This document shows, piece after piece, positions 1 to 8,540 of a DNA stretch of 64,000 bases. Every line of letters begins with the position of its first letter. Position 1 is the stretch's first letter. Below the pieces are notes generated by a model, which had not been told where the DNA came from, made no database searches, and saw only the letters and a list, made by a program, of their open reading frames with translations. The DNA is taken from the NCBI RefSeq assembly GCF_900107585.1, contig NZ_FNQM01000001.1:310001-374000 (forward strand). Direction: 5' to 3'. The translations under genes and the position numbers were made by a program. Source of the stretch: Rubrimonas cliftonensis. Its GTDB lineage: Bacteria > Pseudomonadota > Alphaproteobacteria > Rhodobacterales > Rhodobacteraceae.

Positions 1-84
1 CAGCAGCCAGTTCATCAGCGCGGTGCGGAGGTTGCCCGCATGGAGCAGGCCGGTGGGGGAAGGCGCGAAGCGCGTCAGCGTCAT
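1..84 (-). CDS. gltX: Glutamyl-tRNA synthetase, N-terminal 28 codons (gene runs off the window)
   Basis: The 28 codons read on the minus strand begin [12 protein letters not shown] and contain [15 protein letters not shown], the class I synthetase signature at the start of GltX, with HAGN at the HIGH position. The enzyme charges tRNA-Glu (and in many alphaproteobacteria also tRNA-Gln, later amidated by GatCAB) in the cytoplasm. The ATG at 84 is preceded by a strong AGGAGG-like ribosome binding site. Only the first fraction of the gene lies in the window. A shorter paralogue of the same fold (gluQ) lies at 19582. Confidence 0.9.
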   Translation of the reverse strand, partial: MTLTRFAPSPTGLLHAGNLRTALMNWLL

Positions 85-255
85 AAGGGCCCCTCCTGAT
101 GCGTCGGCTGAGGTATCGCGCGCGCCGCGCAGCCGCGCAAGTCATCGCGCCGCCGAGCCAGGAACGCTATGGACTGCATCAAGCAAGGCGAATAAACCCT
201 TTGTTCGCCTGAAGAACGCAGGGTGGCGATGATGAACGACCGGGGGAGGGAGAAG

Positions 256-1683
256 ATGACGGGCATCATCACGCGTCTCGCCGCCCTTGGCGTCGCCGGC
301 CTGGTCGGGCTCGCCGCCATCGGTCAGGACAGCGGCCAGACTGCGGTGAAGGAATACGACACCGGCGGCGTCTATGAGGGCGAGTTCCGCGACGGCAAGC
401 AGCATGGCTCCGGCACGTTCCGGTTGCCCGGCGGCTATGAATACACCGGCGAATGGGTCGAGGGCCGCATCGAGGGTCGCGGCGTCGCGCGCTACCCCAA
501 CGGTTCGGTCTACGAGGGCCAGTTCAAGGACGGCGCCCCCCACGGCGAGGGCCGCATCGTCTACGCCGACGGCGGCTCCTACGAGGGCGAGTGGGTCAAT
601 GGCCAGATCGAGGGCTACGGTCGCTCGGTGCAGGCCGACGGCATGATCTACGAGGGCGAGTTCAACGCCTCCGCCTTCGACGGCCAGGGCGTGATGAGCG
701 AGCCGAACGGTTATCGCTACGAGGGCGGCTGGAAGAACAACACGCCCCATGGCGAGGGTCTCGTCACCTATCCCGACGGCGCGGTGTATCGCGGCGGCTT
801 CGTGGACGGGGTGCGCGAGGGTCACGGCGAGATCTCCATGGCCGACGGCTTCAAGTACGAGGGCGAGTGGCGCGACGGGGAGATGACCGGCCAGGGCAAG
901 GCGGTCTATCCCAGCGGCGAGACCTACGAGGGCGGCTTCGTCAACGGCGTGCGCGAGGGCGACGGCGTCGCGCGCTACGCCAACGGCGACGTGTACGAGG
1001 GCGGATTCGTCAACGGGCGGCGCGAGGGCGCCGGCGTGCTGACCGCCGCCTCCGGCTTCCGCTACAGCGGCGCGTGGCGCGACGGCGCGATCACCGGCGC
1101 CGGCGTCGCGACCTACGCCAACGGCGTGGTGCACGAAGGGTCCTTCGTCGACGGCAAGCCCAACGGGGTCGGCGTCATCCGTTATCCCGACGGCGGCGTT
1201 TACGAGGGTGCGGTGGTCGACGGCATGATCGAGGGCGAGGGCGTCTTCGTCTCCGCCGACGGCCTGCGCTACGAGGGCTCCTTCAAGGCCGGCGAGCGCG
1301 ACGGCGAGGGCGTGCTGACCTCGCCGGAGGGCCACGAATACGCCGGGCTCTGGAAGGCCGGCAAGCTTGACGGCGCCGGCGTCGCGCGCTTTCCCGACGG
1401 CGCCGTGTACACTGGCGATTTCCGCGAGGGGATGCGCCACGGCCAGGGCAAGCTCGTGCTGCCGGACGGCTTCACATACGAAGGCGCCTGGGCCGAAGGC
1501 GACATCCATGGCGAGGGCGTCGCGCGCTACGCCAACGGCGACGTCTACAAGGGCGCCTTCCGCGAGGGCCAGCGCCACGGCTACGGCGTGATGACCTACG
1601 CCAGCGGGGCCGAATACGCCGGCTACTGGGTCAACGGCCAGCGCAGCGGCGCGCCCGAAACCGGGACCGGCGCGGCGGACTGA
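256..1683 (+). CDS. Secreted MORN-repeat protein
   Basis: A 475-residue protein built almost entirely of MORN repeats. After a hydrophobic N-terminal segment that looks like a signal peptide (MTGIITRLAALGVAG and on), 18 full 23-residue units follow, each of the form YEGxFxDGxxxGxGxxxxxDGxx, then a partial 19th unit. MORN repeats form an elongated beta-hairpin array that often serves as a scaffold or binds lipid; the bacterial function is mostly unknown. The start at 256 is preferred over upstream codons at 223 and 229 because a purine-rich GGGGGAGGGA sits just before it and because it puts the signal peptide at the N-terminus. The gene stands alone between gltX and a convergent RTX gene. Confidence 0.85.
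   Translation: MTGIITRLAALGVAGLVGLAAIGQDSGQTAVKEYDTGGVYEGEFRDGKQHGSGTFRLPGGYEYTGEWVEGRIEGRGVARYPNGSVYEGQFKDGAPHGEGRIVYADGGSYEGEWVNGQIEGYGRSVQADGMIYEGEFNASAFDGQGVMSEPNGYRYEGGWKNNTPHGEGLVTYPDGAVYRGGFVDGVREGHGEISMADGFKYEGEWRDGEMTGQGKAVYPSGETYEGGFVNGVREGDGVARYANGDVYEGGFVNGRREGAGVLTAASGFRYSGAWRDGAITGAGVATYANGVVHEGSFVDGKPNGVGVIRYPDGGVYEGAVVDGMIEGEGVFVSADGLRYEGSFKAGERDGEGVLTSPEGHEYAGLWKAGKLDGAGVARFPDGAVYTGDFREGMRHGQGKLVLPDGFTYEGAWAEGDIHGEGVARYANGDVYKGAFREGQRHGYGVMTYASGAEYAGYWVNGQRSGAPETGTGAAD
373..1614 (+). repeat. 18 tandem 69-bp units encoding MORN motifs
   Basis: The MORN array is regular at DNA level. Eighteen consecutive units of exactly 69 bases run from the first YEGEF codon at 373 to 1614, and a partial nineteenth unit begins at 1615. 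No unit is shortened or lengthened. Several units share long identical stretches, for example GGCGTCGCGCGCTAC recurs. The exact period explains the long stop-free frame on the opposite strand, which is not a gene. Confidence 0.85.
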
Positions 1684-1695
1684 GAGGACCCGCCC

Positions 1696-1726
1696 GCGCA
1701 GAGCTTCGGGAACCGCCGCTCTGCGC
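1696..1726. terminator. Hairpin between convergent genes
   Basis: A perfect 9-bp inverted repeat (GCGCAGAGC / GCTCTGCGC) with a 13-base loop lies 12 bases after the MORN gene and 17 bases after the end of the convergent RTX gene. It may serve both as a terminator. There is no clear T-tract, as is common in GC-rich alphaproteobacteria. Confidence 0.5.
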
Positions 1727-1743
1727 AGCTCTATCGCGGCCCA

Positions 1744-3372
1744 TCAGAAGACGAACGCCGTCTCGTCGAGGAGGTCGAGCCCGGAACCGTCGAGAACGAT
1801 GCGCCCGCCGTCTCCATCCTCGATCACCGCGCGCCGGCCGACCAGTCGGATCGAGAGGTCGCCGAACCCGCCGACGCCCGCGTGCAGGGAGAAGTCGAGC
1901 AGGTCGGAGCCGACGCGGAAATCGATGACCCGGTCCGAACCGAAACCCTCGCGGAACACCAGCACGTCGCGCCCCGGCCCCGCCACGATGCGGTCGTTCC
2001 CGGCGCCGCCCTCGATCAGGTCGTCGCCGATGCCGCCGCGGATGAAGTCGTCGCCCGCGCCGCCGTCGATGCTGTCGTCGCCGCGCCACGCGAACAGCAC
2101 GTCGTCGCCGTCGCCGCCGTCGATCAGGTCGTCGCCGAGCCCCGCCTTCACCGTATCGGCGCCGGACTGGCCGAACACGGTGTCGTCGCCGTCGCCGGCG
2201 AGCGCCACGTCGTCGCCGGCGCCGCAGGAGATGCGGTCGTCGTCGTCGCCGCTCCTGAGCACGTCGTCGCCGTCGCCGCCGATCAGCCACTCCCGGAACG
2301 CGCTGCCGATGATGCGGTCGTCGCCGTCGCCGCCGTCGAGCACCACGGGGAAGCCCGCGCGCGCCTCGCCGAACTCGCTGCCGACGCGCCCGTCGATCAC
2401 GTCGGCGCCGCCGCCGCCGACCGCGAAACGGTCGCCCCGCTCCGTGACCAGACGATCCGCGCCATCGCCGCCGAGCACGGCGGTGGTGGCGACGTAGCTC
2501 ACCCGGCCGTCGGCCGCGCCGTCGAGTCGGTCAAGCAGCGCCAGCGCGTCGCGGTCGGCCGAAATTACCGCCGACGCATAGACGTCGCGTTCGAACTCCC
2601 CGCCAGATTGAGCCGACTCGACGGCGATGATGTCCGGCAATCCGTCCCCGGTTATGTCGTCGATCACGTTCACGTAGCGCAGGCTAGGAAACCCGCTCCC
2701 GGCGATCGCATTCGACCACCCGGTCAGGATGAAGCCATTCGACCCATCGATGGCCGAAAGCGCAAGGTCGGGAACGCCGTCTGGGCCTCCGTAGACGATC
2801 ACCGCATGGGGGTCGTCACCGCCGGGGAGGCCGGTCTCGCTGTCGTAATCCACCATGGCCAGCGTCACGCGGTCGGCGTAGCCGTCGCCGTCGATGTCCG
2901 CATCAATGAACGCGGGACCGTCGAACAAACCGACAGCCCCTTGCGAAGCCCCGGGCGCACCGGCGAGCGGCGCGTCACTGCCGCGCACGGCGTCGAATGC
3001 GACGATGAACGGGGGCGCGAAGTTCTGGAAGACCTCCACGGCCGCCCCTTGCGGCGGCGCGAGGTCGATGAGGACGCGTCGTTGCGGAAAGGCGGCGCCA
3101 CCGAGGATCGTGGTGTAGACAATCGGCTCAAAGGCAAAGCCGGTATCGGGATCGACCAGAAAGTCGCCGCTGCTTGCGTCGACGAAGAACGCGGTTTCGG
3201 TGACGAACAGGTCCAGCGCGCCGTCGCCGTCGACATCGCCGATCTGCTCTGACCCTCTTAACGTGGACACGATCATTGCAGGCGCCCCTCCAAAGCTCGA
3301 GAAACCAATCTCCGCCGCGCCAAGGTCACCAGAGCTTCTCATGGGCGACATGGCGTGTATAGTGGCGGCCAT
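1744..3372 (-). CDS. RTX-type calcium-binding protein with FG-GAP-like N-terminal region
   Basis: A protein of about 542 residues. The N-terminal half carries Asp-rich FG-GAP/dockerin-like calcium loops (IGDVDGDGALDLFV, IDADIDGDGYADRV, ITGDGLPDIIAV). The C-terminal half is a run of hemolysin-type nonapeptides (GGDGDDVLxxG, GGAGDDFIRGG, GGAGNDRIVAG) and ends in a hydrophobic DETAFVF tail. That composition is typical of proteins exported by a type I secretion system without a signal peptide; no exporter genes lie in the window. The frame is open up to 3498, but that would begin 6 bases from the divergent leuA start. The ATG at 3372 is a more conservative choice, with 3351 or 3342 also possible, since none has a convincing ribosome binding site. 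Confidence 0.8.
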   Translation of the reverse strand: MAATIHAMSPMRSSGDLGAAEIGFSSFGGAPAMIVSTLRGSEQIGDVDGDGALDLFVTETAFFVDASSGDFLVDPDTGFAFEPIVYTTILGGAAFPQRRVLIDLAPPQGAAVEVFQNFAPPFIVAFDAVRGSDAPLAGAPGASQGAVGLFDGPAFIDADIDGDGYADRVTLAMVDYDSETGLPGGDDPHAVIVYGGPDGVPDLALSAIDGSNGFILTGWSNAIAGSGFPSLRYVNVIDDITGDGLPDIIAVESAQSGGEFERDVYASAVISADRDALALLDRLDGAADGRVSYVATTAVLGGDGADRLVTERGDRFAVGGGGADVIDGRVGSEFGEARAGFPVVLDGGDGDDRIIGSAFREWLIGGDGDDVLRSGDDDDRISCGAGDDVALAGDGDDTVFGQSGADTVKAGLGDDLIDGGDGDDVLFAWRGDDSIDGGAGDDFIRGGIGDDLIEGGAGNDRIVAGPGRDVLVFREGFGSDRVIDFRVGSDLLDFSLHAGVGGFGDLSIRLVGRRAVIEDGDGGRIVLDGSGLDLLDETAFVF

Positions 3373-3503
3373 GAGCGACGCCCGCTGCACCTCGCTGCCC
3401 CTGCTGCTTAGCCGCCCCTGAGCGCGGCCGTCTCGCGGCGCGCGCTCGGGGGTGACCTCCGACGCCGCGGGACCATCCAGCAGCAAGTTACGGACCATAC
3501 GCC

Positions 3504-5075
3504 ATGACCGACACCACCCCTGCGCCGCAGCGCGAGCGCGTGAAGATCTTCGACACCACCCTGCGCGACGGGGAGCAGTCGCCCGGCGCCTCGATGACGC
3601 TCGACGAGAAGCTGCGCATCGCGCATCTGCTGGCCGAGATGGGCGTCGACATCATCGAGGCGGGCTTCCCCATCGCCTCCGAAGGCGACTTCGAGGCCGT
3701 CTCCCGCATCGCCGACCAGGTGCGCGGCGCGGTGATCTGCGGCCTCGCCCGCGCCTCGAAGAAGGACATCGACCGCGCCTGGGCGGCGCTGGAGCGCGCC
3801 GACAAGCCGCGCATCCACACCTTCATCGGCACCTCGCCCCTTCACCGCGCCCACCAGCTCAACATGGACAAGGCGCAGGTGCTCGACCGCATCCACGACA
3901 CCGTGACCCATGCGCGCGCGCTCTGCGAGAACGTGCAGTGGTCGCCGATGGACGCGACGCGAACCGAGCACGACTATCTCGTGGAGACGGTGAACGTCGC
4001 CATCGCCGCCGGCGCCACCACCATCAACATCCCCGACACGGTCGGCTACACCGCCCCGCGCGAGAGCGCGCAGCTCATCGCGATGCTGCGCGAGAAATGC
4101 ACAGGCGTCGACGGCGTGACGCTGGCGACGCACTGCCACAACGACCTCGGCATGGCGACCGCGAACGCGCTGGCCGCCGTGGAGGCGGGCGCCCGCCAGA
4201 TCGAGTGCACCATCAACGGCCTCGGCGAGCGCGCCGGCAACACCGCGCTGGAGGAGGTCGTGATGGCGCTGAAGGTGCGCGGGGACATCATGCCCTTCGC
4301 AACCGGCGTCGACACCACGCGCATCATGGCGGCGTCGCGGCTGGTGGCGGCGGTCTCGGGCTTTGCAGTGCAGTTCAACAAGGCCATCGTCGGCAAGAAC
4401 GCCTTCGCCCACGAGAGCGGCATTCATCAGGACGGCATGCTCAAGAACGCCGAGACCTTCGAGATCATGCGCCCGGAGGACGTCGGCCTGACCGAGTCGA
4501 ACCTCGTGATGGGCAAGCACTCGGGGCGCCACGCCTTCCGCACGAAACTCAAGGAGATGGGCTACGAGCTGGGCGAGAACGCGCTTGAGGACGCCTTCGT
4601 GCGCTTCAAGGCGCTGGCCGACCGCAAGAAGGAGGTCTTCGCCGACGACCTCCGCGCGCTGGTCGACGATGCGGAGACCTCGCTCTCCAACGACCGCCTC
4701 CAGGTGCAGCGCCTGCGCGTCGTGTGCGGCACCGAGGGGCCGCAGACCGCGGAGCTGACGCTGAGCGTCGACGGCGCGGATCACCGCGTCGAGGCGACCG
4801 GCGACGGCCCCGTGGACGCCGCCTTCAACGCCGTCAAGGCGCTCGCCCCGCACGAGGCGGCGCTGAAGCTCTACCAGGTCCACGCCGTGACCGACGGCAC
4901 CGACGCGCAGGCGACCGTGACCGTGCGGCTGGAGGAGGCCGGCAAGATCGTCACCGGCCAGGCCGCCGACACCGACACCATCGTGGCAAGCGTCCGCGCC
5001 TATGTGAACGCGCTCAACAAGTTGCTGGTGCGGCGCGAGAAATCCGCGCCGGGCGATCTGAGCGCCGCGGGCTGA
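3504..5075 (+). CDS. leuA: 2-isopropylmalate synthase
   Basis: LeuA, 523 residues, condenses acetyl-CoA with 2-ketoisovalerate in the first committed step of leucine synthesis. The TIM-barrel start FDTTLRDGEQSPG lies at residues 16-28, the metal site THCHNDLGMA follows, and HESGIHQDGML and GKHSGRHAF come after it. The C-terminal third is the LeuA regulatory domain that normally binds leucine. Length is normal for a long-form LeuA. The gene appears to be a single-gene unit, since a strong hairpin follows the stop. The start region lacks a strong ribosome binding site, but the initial residues fit the family. Confidence 0.95.
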   Translation: MTDTTPAPQRERVKIFDTTLRDGEQSPGASMTLDEKLRIAHLLAEMGVDIIEAGFPIASEGDFEAVSRIADQVRGAVICGLARASKKDIDRAWAALERADKPRIHTFIGTSPLHRAHQLNMDKAQVLDRIHDTVTHARALCENVQWSPMDATRTEHDYLVETVNVAIAAGATTINIPDTVGYTAPRESAQLIAMLREKCTGVDGVTLATHCHNDLGMATANALAAVEAGARQIECTINGLGERAGNTALEEVVMALKVRGDIMPFATGVDTTRIMAASRLVAAVSGFAVQFNKAIVGKNAFAHESGIHQDGMLKNAETFEIMRPEDVGLTESNLVMGKHSGRHAFRTKLKEMGYELGENALEDAFVRFKALADRKKEVFADDLRALVDDAETSLSNDRLQVQRLRVVCGTEGPQTAELTLSVDGADHRVEATGDGPVDAAFNAVKALAPHEAALKLYQVHAVTDGTDAQATVTVRLEEAGKIVTGQAADTDTIVASVRAYVNALNKLLVRREKSAPGDLSAAG

Positions 5076-5080
5076 GCCGC

Positions 5081-5115
5081 GCGGTCGCCGCGCGCCCTGG
5101 CGGCGCGGCGACCGC
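5081..5115 (+). terminator. Terminator hairpin after leuA
   Basis: A perfect 13-bp inverted repeat (GCGGTCGCCGCGC paired with GCGCGGCGACCGC) with a 9-base loop starts 6 bases after the leuA stop. It is very GC-rich and has no T-tract. Confidence 0.65.
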
Positions 5116-5217
5116 CAGATCGTCGGGCCCGCCAAAGCGGGCTGGCGCCGACGGGCAAACCCATGCACAATCATTCATCAATCGTCGAATGTCCTGAGAC
5201 GAAGGGAACACCCGCCG

Positions 5218-7023
5218 GTGGCGCAGAGCGACGCGCTGAGGGAGATCGGCCTGCTCGACGGCGAGGCCGAGCCCTCCTTCGACCGTTTGCTGCGTTGGAT
5301 CGCCCACCGTCTCGGGGTGGAGGTCGTGCTGCTCAGCGTCATCGACGAACAGGGCGATCGGCAGTTCTTCAAGAGCGCCCTCGGCCTCGCCGAGCCATGG
5401 GCGTCTCAGCGGCAGACGCCGCTCTCCCACTCGTTCTGCCGACTGGTCGCCGCCACGGACGCTCCCGTGGTCATCCGGGACGCGCGGGAGGATGAGCGGG
5501 TCTATGAGAACCCCGCGATCGCTGATCTCGGCGTCATCGCCTATCTGGGCGTGCCTGTCGCGCCGGTGGGCCGCTCGCCGATCGGCGCGCTCTGCGCGAT
5601 CGGGTCGACCCCGCGAGACTGGACTGCGGCCGATCTCGATGACCTCCGGGTGATCGCGGACTCCGTCTCGAATCAGATCAGCCTCAAGCTGTCGCTGCGC
5701 GCCGCCGAGAAGGCGCAGCGAGAGATCGCGGCGGTCTCCCATGCGCTGAACGAGGCCAACCGCCGCTTCGCCGACCTCGCCGCCAACGTGCCGGGAGCGA
5801 TCTTCCGCTACCTGGCCCGCCCCGGCGGCCGCGACGCGATCGAGTACATGTCTCCCGGCTGCGTCGACATCTGGGAAATCCCGGCGGAACGGCTGATGGG
5901 CGACCCGAAGCTGCTGTGGGAAGCCGTCGAGAGCGAGGATCTCACCGACACGGTGGCCTCGGTCCGGCGTTCGGCGCAGGATCTCACGCCGTGGCGCCAT
6001 CGCTGGCGCATCGTGACGCCCTCGGGCCAGACCAAATGGCTGCAGGGTTACGGCGCGCCCCGCCGTCTCGACGACGGCTCGGTGCTGTGGAACACCCTCA
6101 TCCTCGACATCACCGTCGAGGTCGCGGCTCAACGCGAGTTGACCGAGACAGTCAGAATGCTGAACGAGGCCCGGAAGCAGGAGGTCATCGGGCGGCTCGC
6201 AGGCGGCGTCGCTCATGATTTCAACGACCTGCTCACCACAATTCTCGGGAACGCCGAACTCGCGATGGAGACGCCGGAGGCCCATGACCGCGACGGCATT
6301 CTATCCGAAATACGGGCGGCGGCGCTTCGCGGCGCCGAACTGAACCAGAGCCTGCTGAGCTTCGCACGCCGCTCGACCCCCAACCCCACCATGCTGGACA
6401 CCAATGACGCGATCTCCTGAATTCGCCCGCTCATCCGCCTGACGCCGCCCGAGAACATTTCCATCGAGGTCGCGCTGGCGGCGGACCTGCGGCGGGCGCG
6501 CGTGGGCCGGGCGCTGCTGGAGTGCGCGCTGCTCAACCTCGTGGTCAACGCCCGCGGCGCCATGCCGAGGGGCGGCGCGCTGATCATCGAGACCGCGAAC
6601 ATCGACGTTACCGCGGACTTCATCGCCGGGCGCGCCGAGATGCTCGCGCCCGGCCGCCATGTGATGATCGCGGTGACCGGCATCAGCGAAGGCGTTGGGC
6701 AAGAGCATCTCGGACGAATCTTCGAGCCGTTCTTGCCCACCTGCCCCCCCTGACAGGGACCGCGGCCTCGAGCTGGCGACGGCGCATGGGTTCGTTCAGC
6801 AGTCCGGCGGCGCGATAGCCGTACGTTCCGAACCGGGTCGCGGCGCATCGTTCAGCATCTACCTCCCGGCCGCTGACGACGAGGGCCCGGCGGCCGCGGC
6901 GCCGCGCGCCTCGGGCCACCCCCCGCGACCGCGGCTGCAGGAACAGTCCCGCTCGTCGAGGATATCGACCGGCAGGCGCTCCTCACAGACGTCCTGCTCG
7001 ACCGGAAAGCCGCCGCCGACTGA
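5218..7023 (+). pseudogene. Decayed hybrid sensor histidine kinase (GAF-PAS-HisKA-HATPase-receiver)
   Basis: The first 400 codons, from a GTG at 5218, encode a GAF domain, a PAS domain and a HisKA dimerisation helix with LAGGVAHDFNDLL carrying the phospho-acceptor His. A TGA at 6418-6420 interrupts the frame just before IRPLIRLTPPENI, where the family normally continues, consistent with a CGA to TGA change. The ATPase domain then runs in the same frame with damaged boxes: VNARGAM instead of the usual VNARDAM, and a broken G1 box (VTGISEGVG). The frame is lost around 6735-6756 near a run of C. ATAHGFVQQSGGAIAVRSEPGRG continues in the next frame, and a receiver-like start (VPLVEDIDRQALLTDVLL) is found in yet another frame before a stop at 7023. 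Several independent lesions argue for real decay rather than one sequencing error. Confidence 0.85.
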
Positions 7024-7157
7024 GGCCGCCGACCGGGACCGCCGACCGGGCCGCACGGTCCGCACGGTCCGCGGAGAGGGAGTGACGTCGGCCCGGGGTG
7101 GCCGGAAAGCCCTCATGTTGGTAAACGGACCCCGATCCGAGGCGGGAGGTGTTTGCG

Positions 7158-8525
7158 ATGGTCCACAATTTCATCCTGCGCGGGCTTCTGGCCCTCGCGC
7201 TGCTCACCGGCGTCGCCGCGGCGCAGGACGCCGCCGAGGACGGGCCGCCCCCGCCGCCTCTGGAGATCGTGAACCCCGAGATCGGCGTGGAGGAGCTCAC
7301 CCTGCGTCTCGTGCCGCTCACCGCGGACGATCTCGGCATCGCCGCCGGCGCATGGCTGGGCATGGTCAAGGAGCGCACGCAGGCCGTCGTCGACGCGCAG
7401 CTCGCCGTTCGCGCGTCCGAGGGCGAGGCGGCCGACGCCGCCCGCGAGCTCGTCGTCGAGCGCACCGCCGAGCGCGACCGGATGTTCGACGCGCTCACCA
7501 CCGTGCTCAGCAGCTGGGAGAAGAAGGGCGGCGACGAGGCCGCGATCTCCCAGATGCGCGCCTACCGCAACTCCATCGTGGTGGAGGAGACCCGCAGCGC
7601 CGACTTCGAGACGCTGATGAACCAGGCGATTGAGTGGGCCGTCTCATGGGATGGCGGCCTCGGGCTCGCCCGCGACATCGGCGTGATCGTCGCCGCGCTG
7701 ATCGGCCTCGTGATCGTGGCGCGCATCGTGCGGCGCATCTTCCGGCGCATCGTCGGGAGGGTGCCGAACCTCTCCAAGCTGCTGCAGGCGTTCCTCGTCA
7801 TGCTGATCTACTGGATCGTCATGGCCTTCGGCCTGATGATCGTGCTCTCGGCGCTCGGCGTCGACATCTCGCCCGTGTTCGCCCTGATCGGCGGCGCGTC
7901 CTTCATTCTCGCCTTCGCCTTCCAGGACACGCTCGGCAACCTCGCGGCCGGCCTGATGATCATGATCAACCGGCCTTTCGACGAGGGCGACTTCGTCGAC
8001 ATCGGCGGCACCGCCGGCACGGTAAAGTCGGTCAGCGTGGTGGCGACCACCGTGACCACGCCCGACAACCAGGTGATCGTCATCCCCAACAGCAAGGTCT
8101 GGGGCAACATCATCACCAACGTCACCAGCAGCCCGACGCGCCGCGTCGACCTGACCTTCGGCATCGGCTACGACGACAGCATCGAGACCGCGCAGAAGGT
8201 TCTGGAGGAGGTCGTCGGCGCCCACCCGCTCATCCTGAAGGAGCCGGCGCCGGTGATCCGCGTCAATGAACTCGCCGACAGCTCGGTGAACTTCGTCGTG
8301 CGGCCCTGGGTGCGCGGCGGCGACTACTGGACAGTCTACTGGGATCTGACGCGCCAGGTGAAGGAGGCGTTCGACGCCGCCGGGGTCTCGATCCCCTACC
8401 CCCAGCAGGACCTGCACATCAGGGCCGACAAGAACGCCGCGCCTGACGCTGGCGCGACTTTCGCGCCTGAGCGCCGCTCCGCCGGAACGGAGCCTGTCGC
8501 AGGGCTGGAGGAAGGGGCCGGCTGA
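7158..8525 (+). CDS. MscS-family mechanosensitive ion channel
   Basis: A protein of about 455 residues with a signal peptide, a periplasmic helical segment of roughly 140 residues, three or so transmembrane helices (about 165-275), and the MscS pore and beta domain (FAFQDTLGNLAAGLMIMINRPFDEGDFV, then TVKSVSVVATTVTTPDNQVIVIPNSKV). It should act in the inner membrane as an osmotic safety valve. The ATG at 7158 is chosen over a GTG at 7149 because GGGAGG sits 8 bases before it. It is larger than E. coli MscS because of the extra N-terminal periplasmic part. Confidence 0.9.
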   Translation: MVHNFILRGLLALALLTGVAAAQDAAEDGPPPPPLEIVNPEIGVEELTLRLVPLTADDLGIAAGAWLGMVKERTQAVVDAQLAVRASEGEAADAARELVVERTAERDRMFDALTTVLSSWEKKGGDEAAISQMRAYRNSIVVEETRSADFETLMNQAIEWAVSWDGGLGLARDIGVIVAALIGLVIVARIVRRIFRRIVGRVPNLSKLLQAFLVMLIYWIVMAFGLMIVLSALGVDISPVFALIGGASFILAFAFQDTLGNLAAGLMIMINRPFDEGDFVDIGGTAGTVKSVSVVATTVTTPDNQVIVIPNSKVWGNIITNVTSSPTRRVDLTFGIGYDDSIETAQKVLEEVVGAHPLILKEPAPVIRVNELADSSVNFVVRPWVRGGDYWTVYWDLTRQVKEAFDAAGVSIPYPQQDLHIRADKNAAPDAGATFAPERRSAGTEPVAGLEEGAG

Positions 8526-8540
8526 GCGCGGCCGCGCGTC

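Noticed and set aside
142-1578. 478-codon open frame antisense to the MORN gene
   Set aside because: It arises because the exact 69-bp repeat unit has no stop in that frame; the residues follow the repeat period and resemble no protein.
1882-3252. Long plus-strand open frame over the RTX gene
   Set aside because: Asp/Gly codon repeats of the RTX loops make the complementary frame open; no ribosome binding site or family match.
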